Positions 1 through 7,808 of a DNA stretch of 22,992 nt are shown here, in pieces. This DNA comes from Bacteroidales bacterium. Its GTDB lineage: Bacteria > Bacteroidota > Bacteroidia > Bacteroidales > UBA3663. The stretch's first letter is position 1. Every line of letters starts with the position of its first letter. The position numbers were made by a program, and so were the translations under genes. The notes beneath the pieces are model-generated. The model had not been told where the DNA came from, did not search any database, and worked only from the letters and a program-made list of their open reading frames with translations. The DNA lies in the NCBI GenBank assembly GCA_030526445.1, contig JAUNCV010000011.1:1-22992 (forward strand). Reading direction: 5' to 3'.

Positions 1-835
1 CAATCAAAGACACTGCATAAGTATGATTATCACTTCCCTCGATATATCCAGCATAAGCTACAACAGACTTTGTAGTACCCGTTTTCAAACTTGCTTTTCC
101 CTCTAAACGAGTACCTTTCAGAAATCTTTGCACAGTTCCAGACACACCAGCCACAGGCAAAGAATTTCTAAAATCAGCATCATCACGCATTTCTCTGAGC
201 AAGTCAATCATAAAATGAGCTGTCAATCGATCGGCAGGAGCCAAACCGCAACCATCATACATGGTCAATGCTTCCGTATCAATACCAATCGAACTCCAGT
301 AGGCACAAATGCTGTCTATTCCATCAGCAATGCTGGTTGAACCTCCAATCCAATAAGCCAGCAATTCTGCATTTTCGTTCAGGCTCATCTCATTCGTCTT
401 TTTTACAAAGTCACGAAGAGGCATCCCAACATCTGGCATAACTGTCAATGGCCGGATATAAGTTTCTCCAATATCCTCAATCAACCAATCTCCATTATAG
501 CCCAACAATTCCGGCAAAGGAACAGCTGTACTATCAATACAATTTAGGTTTCTCGGAATCTTCTCATCACCACCAAACTTACGAAGTGCAGTAGCAGTAG
601 TAACAAGCTTTAAGAGAGATGCCGGCTGCACAGCCCTTTGTTCGTCAAGAGCATACAGCACACTGTCATTATCCAAATCCACAACTTCTAACGCCACTGT
701 TGCATGACGTAGGCCTTGCACTTGCATTTGTGCTCGAAAGCCATATGGAAAATCAAACAATTGTGCATTGCAAACGGCTGGAACCGCAAGCAATGCACAT
801 ATAATCATAGCTTTTATTAAATTCAAAGACTTCAT
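1..835 (-). CDS. dacB: PBP4-type D-alanyl-D-alanine carboxypeptidase/endopeptidase (S13 family), 3' end cut by window edge
   Basis: Penicillin-binding-protein-4-like serine peptidase that would trim or cleave peptidoglycan stem peptides in the periplasm. Translation from ATG at 835 gives a signal peptide (about residues 1-24, hydrophobic core then VCNA-Q). It shows all three penicilloyl-serine motifs: SLLK at 73-76 within QPASLLKL, SLN at 151-153, and KTG at 251-253. The family stretch DGCGLAPADRLT at 194-205 resembles the usual DGSGLS..NR. The start overlaps the stop of the upstream lipoprotein gene by ATGA, suggesting translational coupling as last visible gene of the ileS operon. Oddity: only about 75 residues separate SxxK from SxN, against roughly 240 in E. 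coli PBP4, so most of the insert domains II/III are absent. The C-terminus lies beyond base 1. Family call is secure; exact activity is inferred. Confidence 0.85.
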   Translation of the reverse strand, partial: MKSLNLIKAMIICALLAVPAVCNAQLFDFPYGFRAQMQVQGLRHATVALEVVDLDNDSVLYALDEQRAVQPASLLKLVTTATALRKFGGDEKIPRNLNCIDSTAVPLPELLGYNGDWLIEDIGETYIRPLTVMPDVGMPLRDFVKKTNEMSLNENAELLAYWIGGSTSIADGIDSICAYWSSIGIDTEALTMYDGCGLAPADRLTAHFMIDLLREMRDDADFRNSLPVAGVSGTVQRFLKGTRLEGKASLKTGTTKSVVAYAGYIEGSDNHTYAVSLI

Positions 836-1611
836 TTATTTCTATGAATGCGAATAAGTTGAAGACTATCTACCAAAGCTGGGGTCAAAGATGAAGACTC
901 TTCATCCTTAAGCAAATTAAGAGTTAAAACAATGCCTCTTATTGCCGAATTGCTTTCTGGAACAACGGTAAGAACAACCAAACTATCATCTGATATAGGT
1001 CCTACAGAAGCTCCTGCCAAAAATTCATTTTTACTGAAAGTTTTGTTTTCAGCAAGAAGCGCCAAAGACGCAATAATTGACTGATTACCCTTTTGTTTAT
1101 AGGTATGGAACTTCCATCTGAGCGTATCTCCAGGATAGAAACAAGTATCTGCCGATGCAGTCCATCTAAGAGAATGAGACAGGCGACTTTCGTCCATAAC
1201 ATACGAAGTCTTTAATGCCCATATATCAACCTCATTTCCTGAGATACTTGATATAACAGACCCCTGATTTTCTGCAAGATAACGCCACGATTCGGCTCGT
1301 CTTTCCAACTCTTCATCGACTTGATTATAAATACGAATCAATTTCTTCAGATGCTGAGAATACCAAACCAAAGAAGTATCATAATCGGCTCTTGTCACTC
1401 CGTGATCGAGCAATACGGCAGCCATAACCTCCTGACCATAGTTCTTATGTTCGGTCATCTGCCTTCCTTGCACATCCAGCAACCCTTCGGACATATGTAC
1501 ATCAACGAGAAGTTCAGTCATTGTCTCCTCGTCAATAACATAATCCGGACGGCTATTGCATGCTATACAAAAAACAGCGGCCAGAACAAAAAACAAGAAA
1601 CTCTTTCTCAT
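832..1611 (-). CDS. DUF4296 domain lipoprotein
   Basis: Predicted 259-residue lipoprotein of unknown function. The N-terminus is a short lipoprotein signal with Cys18 (FCIAC); cysteine at the -3 position is not the usual leucine but the rest fits. Residues about 25-115 match my recollection of the DUF4296 family found in Bacteroidota: an acidic helix around TMTELLVDVHMSEGLL, a YGQEV segment, then a YDTSLVWYSQHLKKLIRIYNQV helix region. The C-terminal half is less conserved and rich in beta-type residues. The start overlaps the lspA stop by ATGA and its own stop overlaps the next gene's ATG, so the three are probably translationally coupled. Being placed directly after the lipoprotein signal peptidase is consistent with an envelope role, but no function can be assigned. 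Confidence 0.8.
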   Translation of the reverse strand: MRKSFLFFVLAAVFCIACNSRPDYVIDEETMTELLVDVHMSEGLLDVQGRQMTEHKNYGQEVMAAVLLDHGVTRADYDTSLVWYSQHLKKLIRIYNQVDEELERRAESWRYLAENQGSVISSISGNEVDIWALKTSYVMDESRLSHSLRWTASADTCFYPGDTLRWKFHTYKQKGNQSIIASLALLAENKTFSKNEFLAGASVGPISDDSLVVLTVVPESNSAIRGIVLTLNLLKDEESSSLTPALVDSLQLIRIHRNK

Positions 1612-2294
1612 TTGGCAGACTTACCCTCGTTACGCGTAGATATATAGTAGATGATAAACAAGAATGCTACACCTACAGATATAGCCGCATCGGCGAAATT
1701 AAACACTGGCTTAAAGAACATGAATGGCTCATTGCTGCAAGGCATCCATGAAGGCCAGTAAAATCTTATACCCCAATCCATCAACTGGCCAGAATGAGGC
1801 ATCCAATCAGGCCAATCAAAACGAATGAGAGGAAAGTAAAACATGTCAACAACCTTGCCTTGGAGCCACTCACCATAAGGCATCAGACCTTTCTCGGCAT
1901 CAGCCCATTGTGCCACCTTCCCAAAGCCTGCTGTAAACCATCGGCCATAGAAAATACAATCTATGATATTGCCGATGGCTCCAGCAATGACCATTGACAT
2001 ACTCACGACAAAGGAGTAGGTAGATTTCTGTGTCTTAATACGAGAAAACAAGAACCAGCCGAACATAGCAACCGCAACGATACGGAACAAAGTAAGCCAA
2101 AGCTTGCCTACCAATTCCATACCGAATGCCATACCATTGTTCTCAATGAACGACAGATAGAACCAAGAGGTCACTTTGTAGCTCTCATGGAGCACAAAGT
2201 GAGTCTTGATATAGATTTTTATCCACTGGTCAATGGCCACAATGAGAACCATCAACAGTATTGCCACCCAAAGTTGGATCTTGCTTTTCTTCAT
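1608..2294 (-). CDS. lspA: Lipoprotein signal peptidase (signal peptidase II)
   Basis: Inner-membrane aspartyl protease that cleaves signal peptides of prolipoproteins ahead of the lipidated cysteine. The chosen ATG at 2294 gives 228 residues; an upstream in-frame start at 2357 would overlap dksA and add a non-homologous leader. Visible features are the first membrane helix with DQWIK (22-26), FIENNGMAFG (49-58), the catalytic motif GNIID with Asp112, and FNFADAAIS with Asp202. The catalytic aspartates are about 90 residues apart instead of about 20 in E. coli LspA, because of a large insert (about 117-190). Bacteroidota LspA proteins generally carry such an insert; here it contains a tandem IRFxWPxWMPxS duplication at 157-168 and 176-187. 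It follows the dksA-like gene by 10 bp. Confidence 0.95.
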   Translation of the reverse strand: MKKSKIQLWVAILLMVLIVAIDQWIKIYIKTHFVLHESYKVTSWFYLSFIENNGMAFGMELVGKLWLTLFRIVAVAMFGWFLFSRIKTQKSTYSFVVSMSMVIAGAIGNIIDCIFYGRWFTAGFGKVAQWADAEKGLMPYGEWLQGKVVDMFYFPLIRFDWPDWMPHSGQLMDWGIRFYWPSWMPCSNEPFMFFKPVFNFADAAISVGVAFLFIIYYISTRNEGKSAK

Positions 2295-2304
2295 ATCGAA
2301 ACAT

Positions 2305-2679
2305 TTATCTACGCTTCTCCTTGGCCTCGATAGAGAGAGTTGCGTGAGGCACTGCACGAAGACGTTCCTTTGGTATCAACTTGCCGGTTACACGGCAAAT
2401 GCCATAGGTTTTGTTTTCGATGCGAATCAAAGCACCACGAAGGCCCTTGATGAACTTCTCGAGGCGCGAAGCCTGCAAGCCAAGTTCCTCACGATTCAAG
2501 GTCTCTGCTCCATCTTCCATATTTTTGAAGACATGAGCAGTGTCGTGATCCGAGTTATCACCATGTCGCAAAGAAGCACGCAATTCGCGATACTCTGCCT
2601 CTGCAACTGCCAGTTTCTGAGTAACCAGCTCCTTGAACTCTGCCAATTCCTCGTCGGAATATCTTACTTTCTCTTCCAT
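2305..2679 (-). CDS. DksA/TraR family protein lacking zinc-ligand cysteines
   Basis: Protein of 124 residues related to DksA, the RNA-polymerase secondary-channel factor that works with ppGpp. Residues 1-90 are helical and charged, as expected of the coiled-coil region. The C-terminal part YGICRVTGKLIPKERLRAVP (92-111) is the classical DksA/TraR signature. Of the four cysteines that bind zinc in the canonical protein only Cys95 remains: the partner position is Thr98, and the second CxxC reads S116-I-E-A119. This loss is, from memory, usual in Bacteroidota homologues, so the fold is probably held without zinc. The gene sits between ileS (43 bp upstream) and lspA (10 bp downstream). Target genes and ppGpp dependence cannot be judged from sequence. 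Confidence 0.88.
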   Translation of the reverse strand: MEEKVRYSDEELAEFKELVTQKLAVAEAEYRELRASLRHGDNSDHDTAHVFKNMEDGAETLNREELGLQASRLEKFIKGLRGALIRIENKTYGICRVTGKLIPKERLRAVPHATLSIEAKEKRR

Positions 2680-2722
2680 AGGTATAAGATTATGTTTATT
2701 TGTATTAATTTATGTTATTTAA

Positions 2723-5700
2723 TCACTTTCTAATTGTAGCCTTGAGCACAAAGCCATCCATATCGAGCTCTACAGCATCGGTCAAAGAACCTGCTGCTAC
2801 AATCTCGATGCTAGTAGCCAGCACCTGACTTGCAATATAGTCGCTATAAGACTTTACAGCTTCATCGGTTTCAGCATTGCTTTCCACCTGAATGCTGATG
2901 CGGTCTGTTACCTCAAAGCCTGCAGTCTTGCGGTGGTTCTGGATGCGCTTGATGATTTCACGTGCCAATCCCTCCTTCTTGAGTTCATCGGTCACATTGA
3001 TATCGAGAGCAACTGTTACACGGCCTTCGCTTGCCACATTCCATCCTGGCATATCCTCCGAAATGATTTCCACATCAGAGGTGAGAATCTCTACAGCCGA
3101 ACCCTCAACCTCAAAACCAATCTTGCCATCCTTCTCAAGTGCCGCAATCTGTTCCTGTGGCAATTCGCCAAGGACAGCAGCAACGGCCTTCATGAGCTTG
3201 CCATAGCGCTTACCAAGTTCACGGAAGTTTGGCTTAACTCGCTTCACAAGTACATGGTCCTCACCGCCTGCAATCTTGAGTTCCTTGATGTTTGTCTCGC
3301 TCAAAATGAGATCCTTCACCGAAAGAACATCCTGCTCCTGCTCTGCATCCACTGCTGGGAACATGATAGTCTGCAGTGGCTGACGCACATTGATCTTCGC
3401 ATTCTTACGGATCGAGAGAATGAGCGAAGTCACAGTCTGAGCCAAGTTCATCTTGCGCTCCAAAGCAGCATCGGTAGCACCTGCAACTGGGAAGTCGGCC
3501 AAATGCACAGATACGTTCTTATCGCGACCGCTCACAGCGTTGAGGTCAGTAAAGAGCTTATCAGCATAGAATGGAGCGATTGGAGCCATCAGCTTAGCTA
3601 CAGTTTCCAAGCAAGTATAGAGAGTCTGGTAAGCTGCAAGCTTATCCTCATTGAGGTCTCCGGCCCAGAAACGCTTACGGTTGAGACGAACATACCAGTT
3701 CGAGAGGTTGTCGCATACGAAGGTCTCGATAAGACGGCCCGCCTGAGTTGGCTCATAAGTCTCATAGTTCTTCTCAACCTCCTGAATAAGAGTGCTGAGA
3801 GAAGAGAGAATCCAACGGTCAATCTCTGGACGCTTCTCAATAGCCACCTCTGCCTCTGCACCTGTAAAGCCATCAATATTAGCATAAAGAGCAAAGAGTT
3901 TGTATGTATTGAAGAGCGTGCCAAAGAACTTGCGGCTTACCTCGCTAACACCTTCTGGGTCGAACTTCAAGTTATCCCATGGAGAAGCGTTAGTAATCAT
4001 ATACCAGCGCAATGGGTCTGAACCATACTTCTCGATAGCACCGAATGGATCGATAGCGTTACCAAGACGCTTTGACATCTTCTGGCCATCCTTTGCCAAT
4101 ACCAAACCATTAGAAACAACTGCCTTATAAGCAACCGAATCAAAGATCATGGTGCCCAATGCATGCAAGGTAAAGAACCAACCACGGGTCTGGTCAACAC
4201 CCTCTGCAATGAAATCGGCAGGATAAATGGTCTTGCTATCGAAAGCCTCCTTATTTTCGAATGGGTAGTGAATCTGAGCATAAGGCATTGCGCCCGAATC
4301 GAACCAAACGTCAATCAAATCGAGTTCGCGAGTCAAAACAGCACCAGAAGGAGATACAAGCTTGATGTCGTCAACATAAGGACGATGCAAATCAATCTTA
4401 TCGTAGTTCTCCTGAGTCATCTCTCCTGGAACGAAACCCTTCTCCTTGTATGGGTTGCTCTGCATTACACCAGCAGCCACTGCTTTCTCAATCTCATTAT
4501 AGAGTTCCTCAACAGAGCCGATGCAGATTTCCTCACGGGTGTCACGGTTACGCCAGATAGGCAATGGAGTACCCCAGTAACGCGAACGTGAAAGATTCCA
4601 GTCGTTGAGGTTCTCAAGCCACTTGCCAAAACGGCCAGTACCCGTCGACTCTGGCTTCCAGTTGATGGTCTTATTAAGTTCAATCATGCGCTCACGACAA
4701 GCGGTTGAACGAATGAACCATGAGTCGAGCGGATAATAAAGCACAGGCTTGTCAGTTCGCCAGCAATGTGGGTAGTTGTGCACATGCTTCTCAATCTTGA
4801 ATGCCTGAGAAGCAGCCTTCATCTCAAGACAGATCTTGATGTTCAGGTCATCGGTCTTGGCTGCAGCTTCAGCATCATACTTACCGCCCTCATTAAATTC
4901 TGGAGCATAAGCATTCTTTACGAAAGCGCCCTCATGCACTGCATAAGCAGCCTTATCAATGCACATTTCTACAAATGCAGGAGCCAATTCCTCGGTAAGA
5001 TAGTACTTACCAGTCATATCGACCATTGGACGAGTTTCGCCCAACTGATTAATCATGTAAAGACCCGGAACCTCAGCAGCCTTTGCTACCTTGGCGTCAT
5101 CAGCACCAAAAGTTGGTGCAATGTGTACGATACCAGTACCATCCTCAGTGGTTACATAGTCACCAGGAATGACACGGAAAGCCTGCTCTGAAAGCTCTAC
5201 AAACTTATCCTGACCATGGCCGAACACCTTCTCAGGATGCTCTTGCGCGTACTTATTAATATAAGGAGCCGAGAGATCTGACACCTGCTCGCAAGGTTTT
5301 ACCCAAGGCATCAGCTGCTCATACTTCATGCCAACAAGCTCAGAACCCTTATAGCGGCCCACGATGCGATATGGCAACTTCTTGCCATCAACCTTATTGA
5401 TGTCGAGCGCCTCCATCTCAGCCAAAGTCTGCAACTCTTCACCTGCCAGATATGCCTTCAAGCGAGCCTCTGCAATCACAATAGTAAGCTTCTGGCCATT
5501 GTATGGATTGAAGGTCTGTGCAGCAACATAGTCGATATTTGGACCCACACAGAGAGCAGTGTTCGAAGGAAGAGTCCATGGGGTGGTTGTCCAAGCAACA
5601 AATGCTGGCTGGCCCCACTCCTGCATCTCAGGCTTTGGATTAAGCATCTTGAATACACCTGTCACAGTGGTATCCTTCACATCACGATAGCATCCTGGCT

Positions 5701-6286
5701 GATTCAACTCATGACTTGAAAGGCCAGTACCAGCAGCAGGTGAATATGGCTGAATGGTATAACCCTTATAGAGCAAGCCCTTCTTATAGAGCTGCTGGAG
5801 AAGCCACCAAAGGGTTTCAATATATCGGTTATCGTAAGTGATATATGGATCATTGAGATCGACCCAATAGCCCATCTTGTGGGTCAAATCGGTCCACTCT
5901 TTGGTATATTTCATTACCTCCTTGCGGCAGGCAGCATTATACTCATCAACTGAAATCTTCTTTCCGATATCCTCTTTAGTGATACCAAGCATCTTTTCAA
6001 CACCAAGTTCAACAGGCAAGCCATGGGTATCCCAACCAGCCTTACGCTTCACCTGATAGCCCTTCATTGTCTTGAAACGGCAGAAGATATCTTTGATGCT
6101 TCGTGCCATCACATGGTGAATACCAGGCATACCGTTTGCAGAAGGAGGACCCTCATAGAAAACAAACGATGGATGACCCTCACGAGTGGTCATCGATTTC
6201 TCGAACACCTGGTTCTCATCCCAACGGCCCAACACCTCTTTGTTGACCTCCGAAAGGTTAAAACTATTATATTCAGCAAACTTCAT
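2723..6286 (-). CDS. ileS: Isoleucyl-tRNA synthetase, IleRS2 type
   Basis: Class Ia synthetase that charges tRNA-Ile with isoleucine in the cytoplasm and edits valine. From ATG at 6286 it has 1187 residues, within the long type-2 range. Landmarks: signature-1 region GPPSANGMPGIHH (about 46-58), CP1 editing domain with WTTTPWTLPSNTA (about 232-244) and DGTGIVHIAPTFGADD (about 382-397), the DVWFDSG segment, KMSKR at about 736-740, and an anticodon-binding domain after about 800. The HIGH motif reads GIHH, the GXHH variant. An upstream in-frame ATG at 6448 was rejected, since it lies inside ruvC, beyond the terminator and beyond the promoter whose -7 box is at 6325-6332. It appears to lead an operon with dksA-like, lspA, a lipoprotein and a PBP4-type gene. 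Confidence 0.98.
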   Translation of the reverse strand: MKFAEYNSFNLSEVNKEVLGRWDENQVFEKSMTTREGHPSFVFYEGPPSANGMPGIHHVMARSIKDIFCRFKTMKGYQVKRKAGWDTHGLPVELGVEKMLGITKEDIGKKISVDEYNAACRKEVMKYTKEWTDLTHKMGYWVDLNDPYITYDNRYIETLWWLLQQLYKKGLLYKGYTIQPYSPAAGTGLSSHELNQPGCYRDVKDTTVTGVFKMLNPKPEMQEWGQPAFVAWTTTPWTLPSNTALCVGPNIDYVAAQTFNPYNGQKLTIVIAEARLKAYLAGEELQTLAEMEALDINKVDGKKLPYRIVGRYKGSELVGMKYEQLMPWVKPCEQVSDLSAPYINKYAQEHPEKVFGHGQDKFVELSEQAFRVIPGDYVTTEDGTGIVHIAPTFGADDAKVAKAAEVPGLYMINQLGETRPMVDMTGKYYLTEELAPAFVEMCIDKAAYAVHEGAFVKNAYAPEFNEGGKYDAEAAAKTDDLNIKICLEMKAASQAFKIEKHVHNYPHCWRTDKPVLYYPLDSWFIRSTACRERMIELNKTINWKPESTGTGRFGKWLENLNDWNLSRSRYWGTPLPIWRNRDTREEICIGSVEELYNEIEKAVAAGVMQSNPYKEKGFVPGEMTQENYDKIDLHRPYVDDIKLVSPSGAVLTRELDLIDVWFDSGAMPYAQIHYPFENKEAFDSKTIYPADFIAEGVDQTRGWFFTLHALGTMIFDSVAYKAVVSNGLVLAKDGQKMSKRLGNAIDPFGAIEKYGSDPLRWYMITNASPWDNLKFDPEGVSEVSRKFFGTLFNTYKLFALYANIDGFTGAEAEVAIEKRPEIDRWILSSLSTLIQEVEKNYETYEPTQAGRLIETFVCDNLSNWYVRLNRKRFWAGDLNEDKLAAYQTLYTCLETVAKLMAPIAPFYADKLFTDLNAVSGRDKNVSVHLADFPVAGATDAALERKMNLAQTVTSLILSIRKNAKINVRQPLQTIMFPAVDAEQEQDVLSVKDLILSETNIKELKIAGGEDHVLVKRVKPNFRELGKRYGKLMKAVAAVLGELPQEQIAALEKDGKIGFEVEGSAVEILTSDVEIISEDMPGWNVASEGRVTVALDINVTDELKKEGLAREIIKRIQNHRKTAGFEVTDRISIQVESNAETDEAVKSYSDYIASQVLATSIEIVAAGSLTDAVELDMDGFVLKATIRK

Positions 6287-6324
6287 ATATGTTGTATTAT
6301 TTTTTTGCGCTTTTATAATGCGCG

Positions 6325-6354
6325 CAAAGATAACGGATTTTCGGAAAAAAACAA
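6325..6354 (-). promoter_or_regulatory. Bacteroidota-type promoter for ileS operon
   Basis: On the minus strand TTG (6354-6352) and TATCTTTG (6332-6325) are separated by 19 bp, matching the Bacteroidota primary sigma consensus TTG-N19..21-TAnnTTTG. The expected transcription start is roughly 6318, giving a leader of about 30 nt before the ileS ATG at 6286. The -33 box falls at the end of the T-tract of the upstream ruvC terminator. Confidence 0.7.
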
Positions 6355-6387
6355 AAAAAAGAACCGAATTTTTCTTTTTTTCGGCTC
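6353..6387 (-). terminator. Rho-independent terminator after ruvC
   Basis: On the minus strand an 8-bp stem GAGCCGAA/TTCGGTTC (one G-T pair; 6387-6380 with 6368-6361) is followed directly by eight T residues (6360-6353). It lies 21 bp after the ruvC stop and before ileS, so it should end the kdsC-maf-DUF4369-ruvC transcript. Confidence 0.75.
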
Positions 6388-6407
6388 TTTTTATAGTAAA
6401 TAGTTGT

Positions 6408-7019
6408 CTATTTGTGAACTCTGTCAGCATTGCGAGCAATGAATTCATTCCAAGATTTTGTGCCTCCGCTTGATTTGGGAATCACACTTTTCCTGCCATT
6501 GCCCCCTCTCAGAGCCTCTGGTTTTGATGTCATATAATGGTGAGCTAATGCGATAGCTACGGCATCCGAGGCATCGAATTTCTTGTCCATATCCTCATCG
6601 CCAAGCCCCAATATCTTCTTCACCATCGTAGCCACTTGCTCCTTTGAGGCGGCACCATTGCCCACAATCTGTATCTTCACCTTTGCTGGTGGATACTCCG
6701 CTATCGGCACCTCACGCTCAAGAGCCGCAGCCATAGCTACACCCTGGGCGCGACACAGTTTTATCATCGAAGCAGGATTGATGCCCACAAAAGGCGACTC
6801 AATGGCCAAATCATCAGGATGATACTGATCAATAAGGCTCAGCACCCTTTCGTAAATACGTTTCAAGCGCAGATAATGGCTCTCCATTTTACTGAGCTGA
6901 AGCGCTCCCATCACAATGAGCTGGGGCTTTTTATCTACTACCTGAAGCACACCATAACCCATCACATTGGTTCCTGGGTCGATGCCCAAAATGATCTTTT
7001 CAACCTGTTTTGTAGCCAT
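6408..7019 (-). CDS. ruvC: Crossover junction endodeoxyribonuclease RuvC
   Basis: Holliday junction resolvase that nicks four-way DNA junctions, working with RuvAB in recombinational repair. RNase-H-like fold motifs are visible: GIDPGTNVMGYGV with Asp14, AIESPFVGINP with Glu74, and FDASDAVAIALAHHY with Asp149 and Asp152, which supply the four acidic metal ligands. The protein is 203 residues, about 30 longer than E. coli RuvC, owing to a basic, glycine-rich tail from about 163 onward. Its ATG overlaps the stop of the preceding DUF4369 gene by one base (TAATG), indicating coupling. It is the last gene before a clear terminator. Confidence 0.97.
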   Translation of the reverse strand: MATKQVEKIILGIDPGTNVMGYGVLQVVDKKPQLIVMGALQLSKMESHYLRLKRIYERVLSLIDQYHPDDLAIESPFVGINPASMIKLCRAQGVAMAAALEREVPIAEYPPAKVKIQIVGNGAASKEQVATMVKKILGLGDEDMDKKFDASDAVAIALAHHYMTSKPEALRGGNGRKSVIPKSSGGTKSWNEFIARNADRVHK

Positions 7020-7798
7020 TATTGCTCCTCCTCTACATCAAGCAGGTCTTGGCCGAAGTCGAACTGAACACCAGCATTGTCACCTCCTGTTGTTAAACCG
7101 GCCGATGTTAGGTAGCGACGGAATGACTGGATAAGTGGACTGTTTTGAACATATTCGCTATATTCACCCAACTGCTCGTCAAGTTCCTCTACACTGGCGG
7201 CTTGTCCCACCAAGAGGTTAGCAGCATAAACGCCCACCAGATTCTCATCATTTTTCTGATACACAGAGTCAATAATATTCAGAGCATCAGACTGCATACG
7301 CATATAGAAATTCATCATCTGAGTCTGTGAGAGCGAGTCGCTATTGCCACTATTATAAAGCGCCATCATTTCGTCATAGAAAGCATTCTGGCTATTCGCT
7401 AAAGCGGCTTCAAGATCGGCAATGCCATCGTTCATTGGTGTGCCTACTGTGCGCACTCCATCCAGTGTCAGTTCTGCCTGAATCTCTCCTGGTTCAATGG
7501 CAACGAGACCAGCGCCCCATTCACAAACGAGATAGGCAAAATAAGGATTGCTCTTATCCACCTTGCCCGTAAACACGAAAGTTTCATTCTCAATCTGAGC
7601 CGAATCGATGGGTTCTCCATCAATGTCGAGGAGATAAATCAAACCACCGATATCACCTCGTTCAACAACCGAATCGCCCACCTGAACAGCGGCAGGAATA
7701 TCGAACGAACCAGAGATCTTGTAATCCTTAACCTTGCTGCACGAACTCATTGCCACAAGAGCGATGAGCGCAAAAATATAATTCAGTTTTTTCATCAT
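7019..7798 (-). CDS. DUF4369 domain lipoprotein
   Basis: Predicted lipoprotein of 259 residues. The signal reads MMKKLNYIFALIALVAMSSC with the lipidated cysteine at 20; the second Met at 7795 is an equally good start. Residues about 25-120 (KISGSFDIP..., GLIYLLDIDGEPIDSAQIENETFVFTG segments) form the beta-rich pattern of DUF4369, an N-terminal domain that in many Bacteroidota proteins precedes thiol-disulfide oxidoreductase domains. No thioredoxin domain or CxxC follows here; instead there is a helical, Gln/Asn/Ser-rich region to the end, finishing with an acidic tail DVEEEQ. It lies between maf and ruvC in the same operon. Function unknown. Confidence 0.8.
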   Translation of the reverse strand: MMKKLNYIFALIALVAMSSCSKVKDYKISGSFDIPAAVQVGDSVVERGDIGGLIYLLDIDGEPIDSAQIENETFVFTGKVDKSNPYFAYLVCEWGAGLVAIEPGEIQAELTLDGVRTVGTPMNDGIADLEAALANSQNAFYDEMMALYNSGNSDSLSQTQMMNFYMRMQSDALNIIDSVYQKNDENLVGVYAANLLVGQAASVEELDEQLGEYSEYVQNSPLIQSFRRYLTSAGLTTGGDNAGVQFDFGQDLLDVEEEQ

Positions 7799-7808
7799 TG
7801 TCAGTTTT

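Noticed and set aside
2680..2722. A separate promoter for the dksA-like gene in the ileS-dksA gap
   Set aside because: The gap is AT-rich but has no TAnnTTTG box at a suitable place, so co-transcription with ileS is simpler.
2933..4021. A 362-codon plus-strand frame opposite ileS
   Set aside because: Antisense shadow of the conserved anticodon-binding region of IleRS; no domain and no promoter.
6287..6448. Extended IleRS N-terminus from ATG 6448
   Set aside because: It would overlap ruvC, span a terminator and start upstream of the promoter; the conserved IleRS N-terminus begins at 6286.
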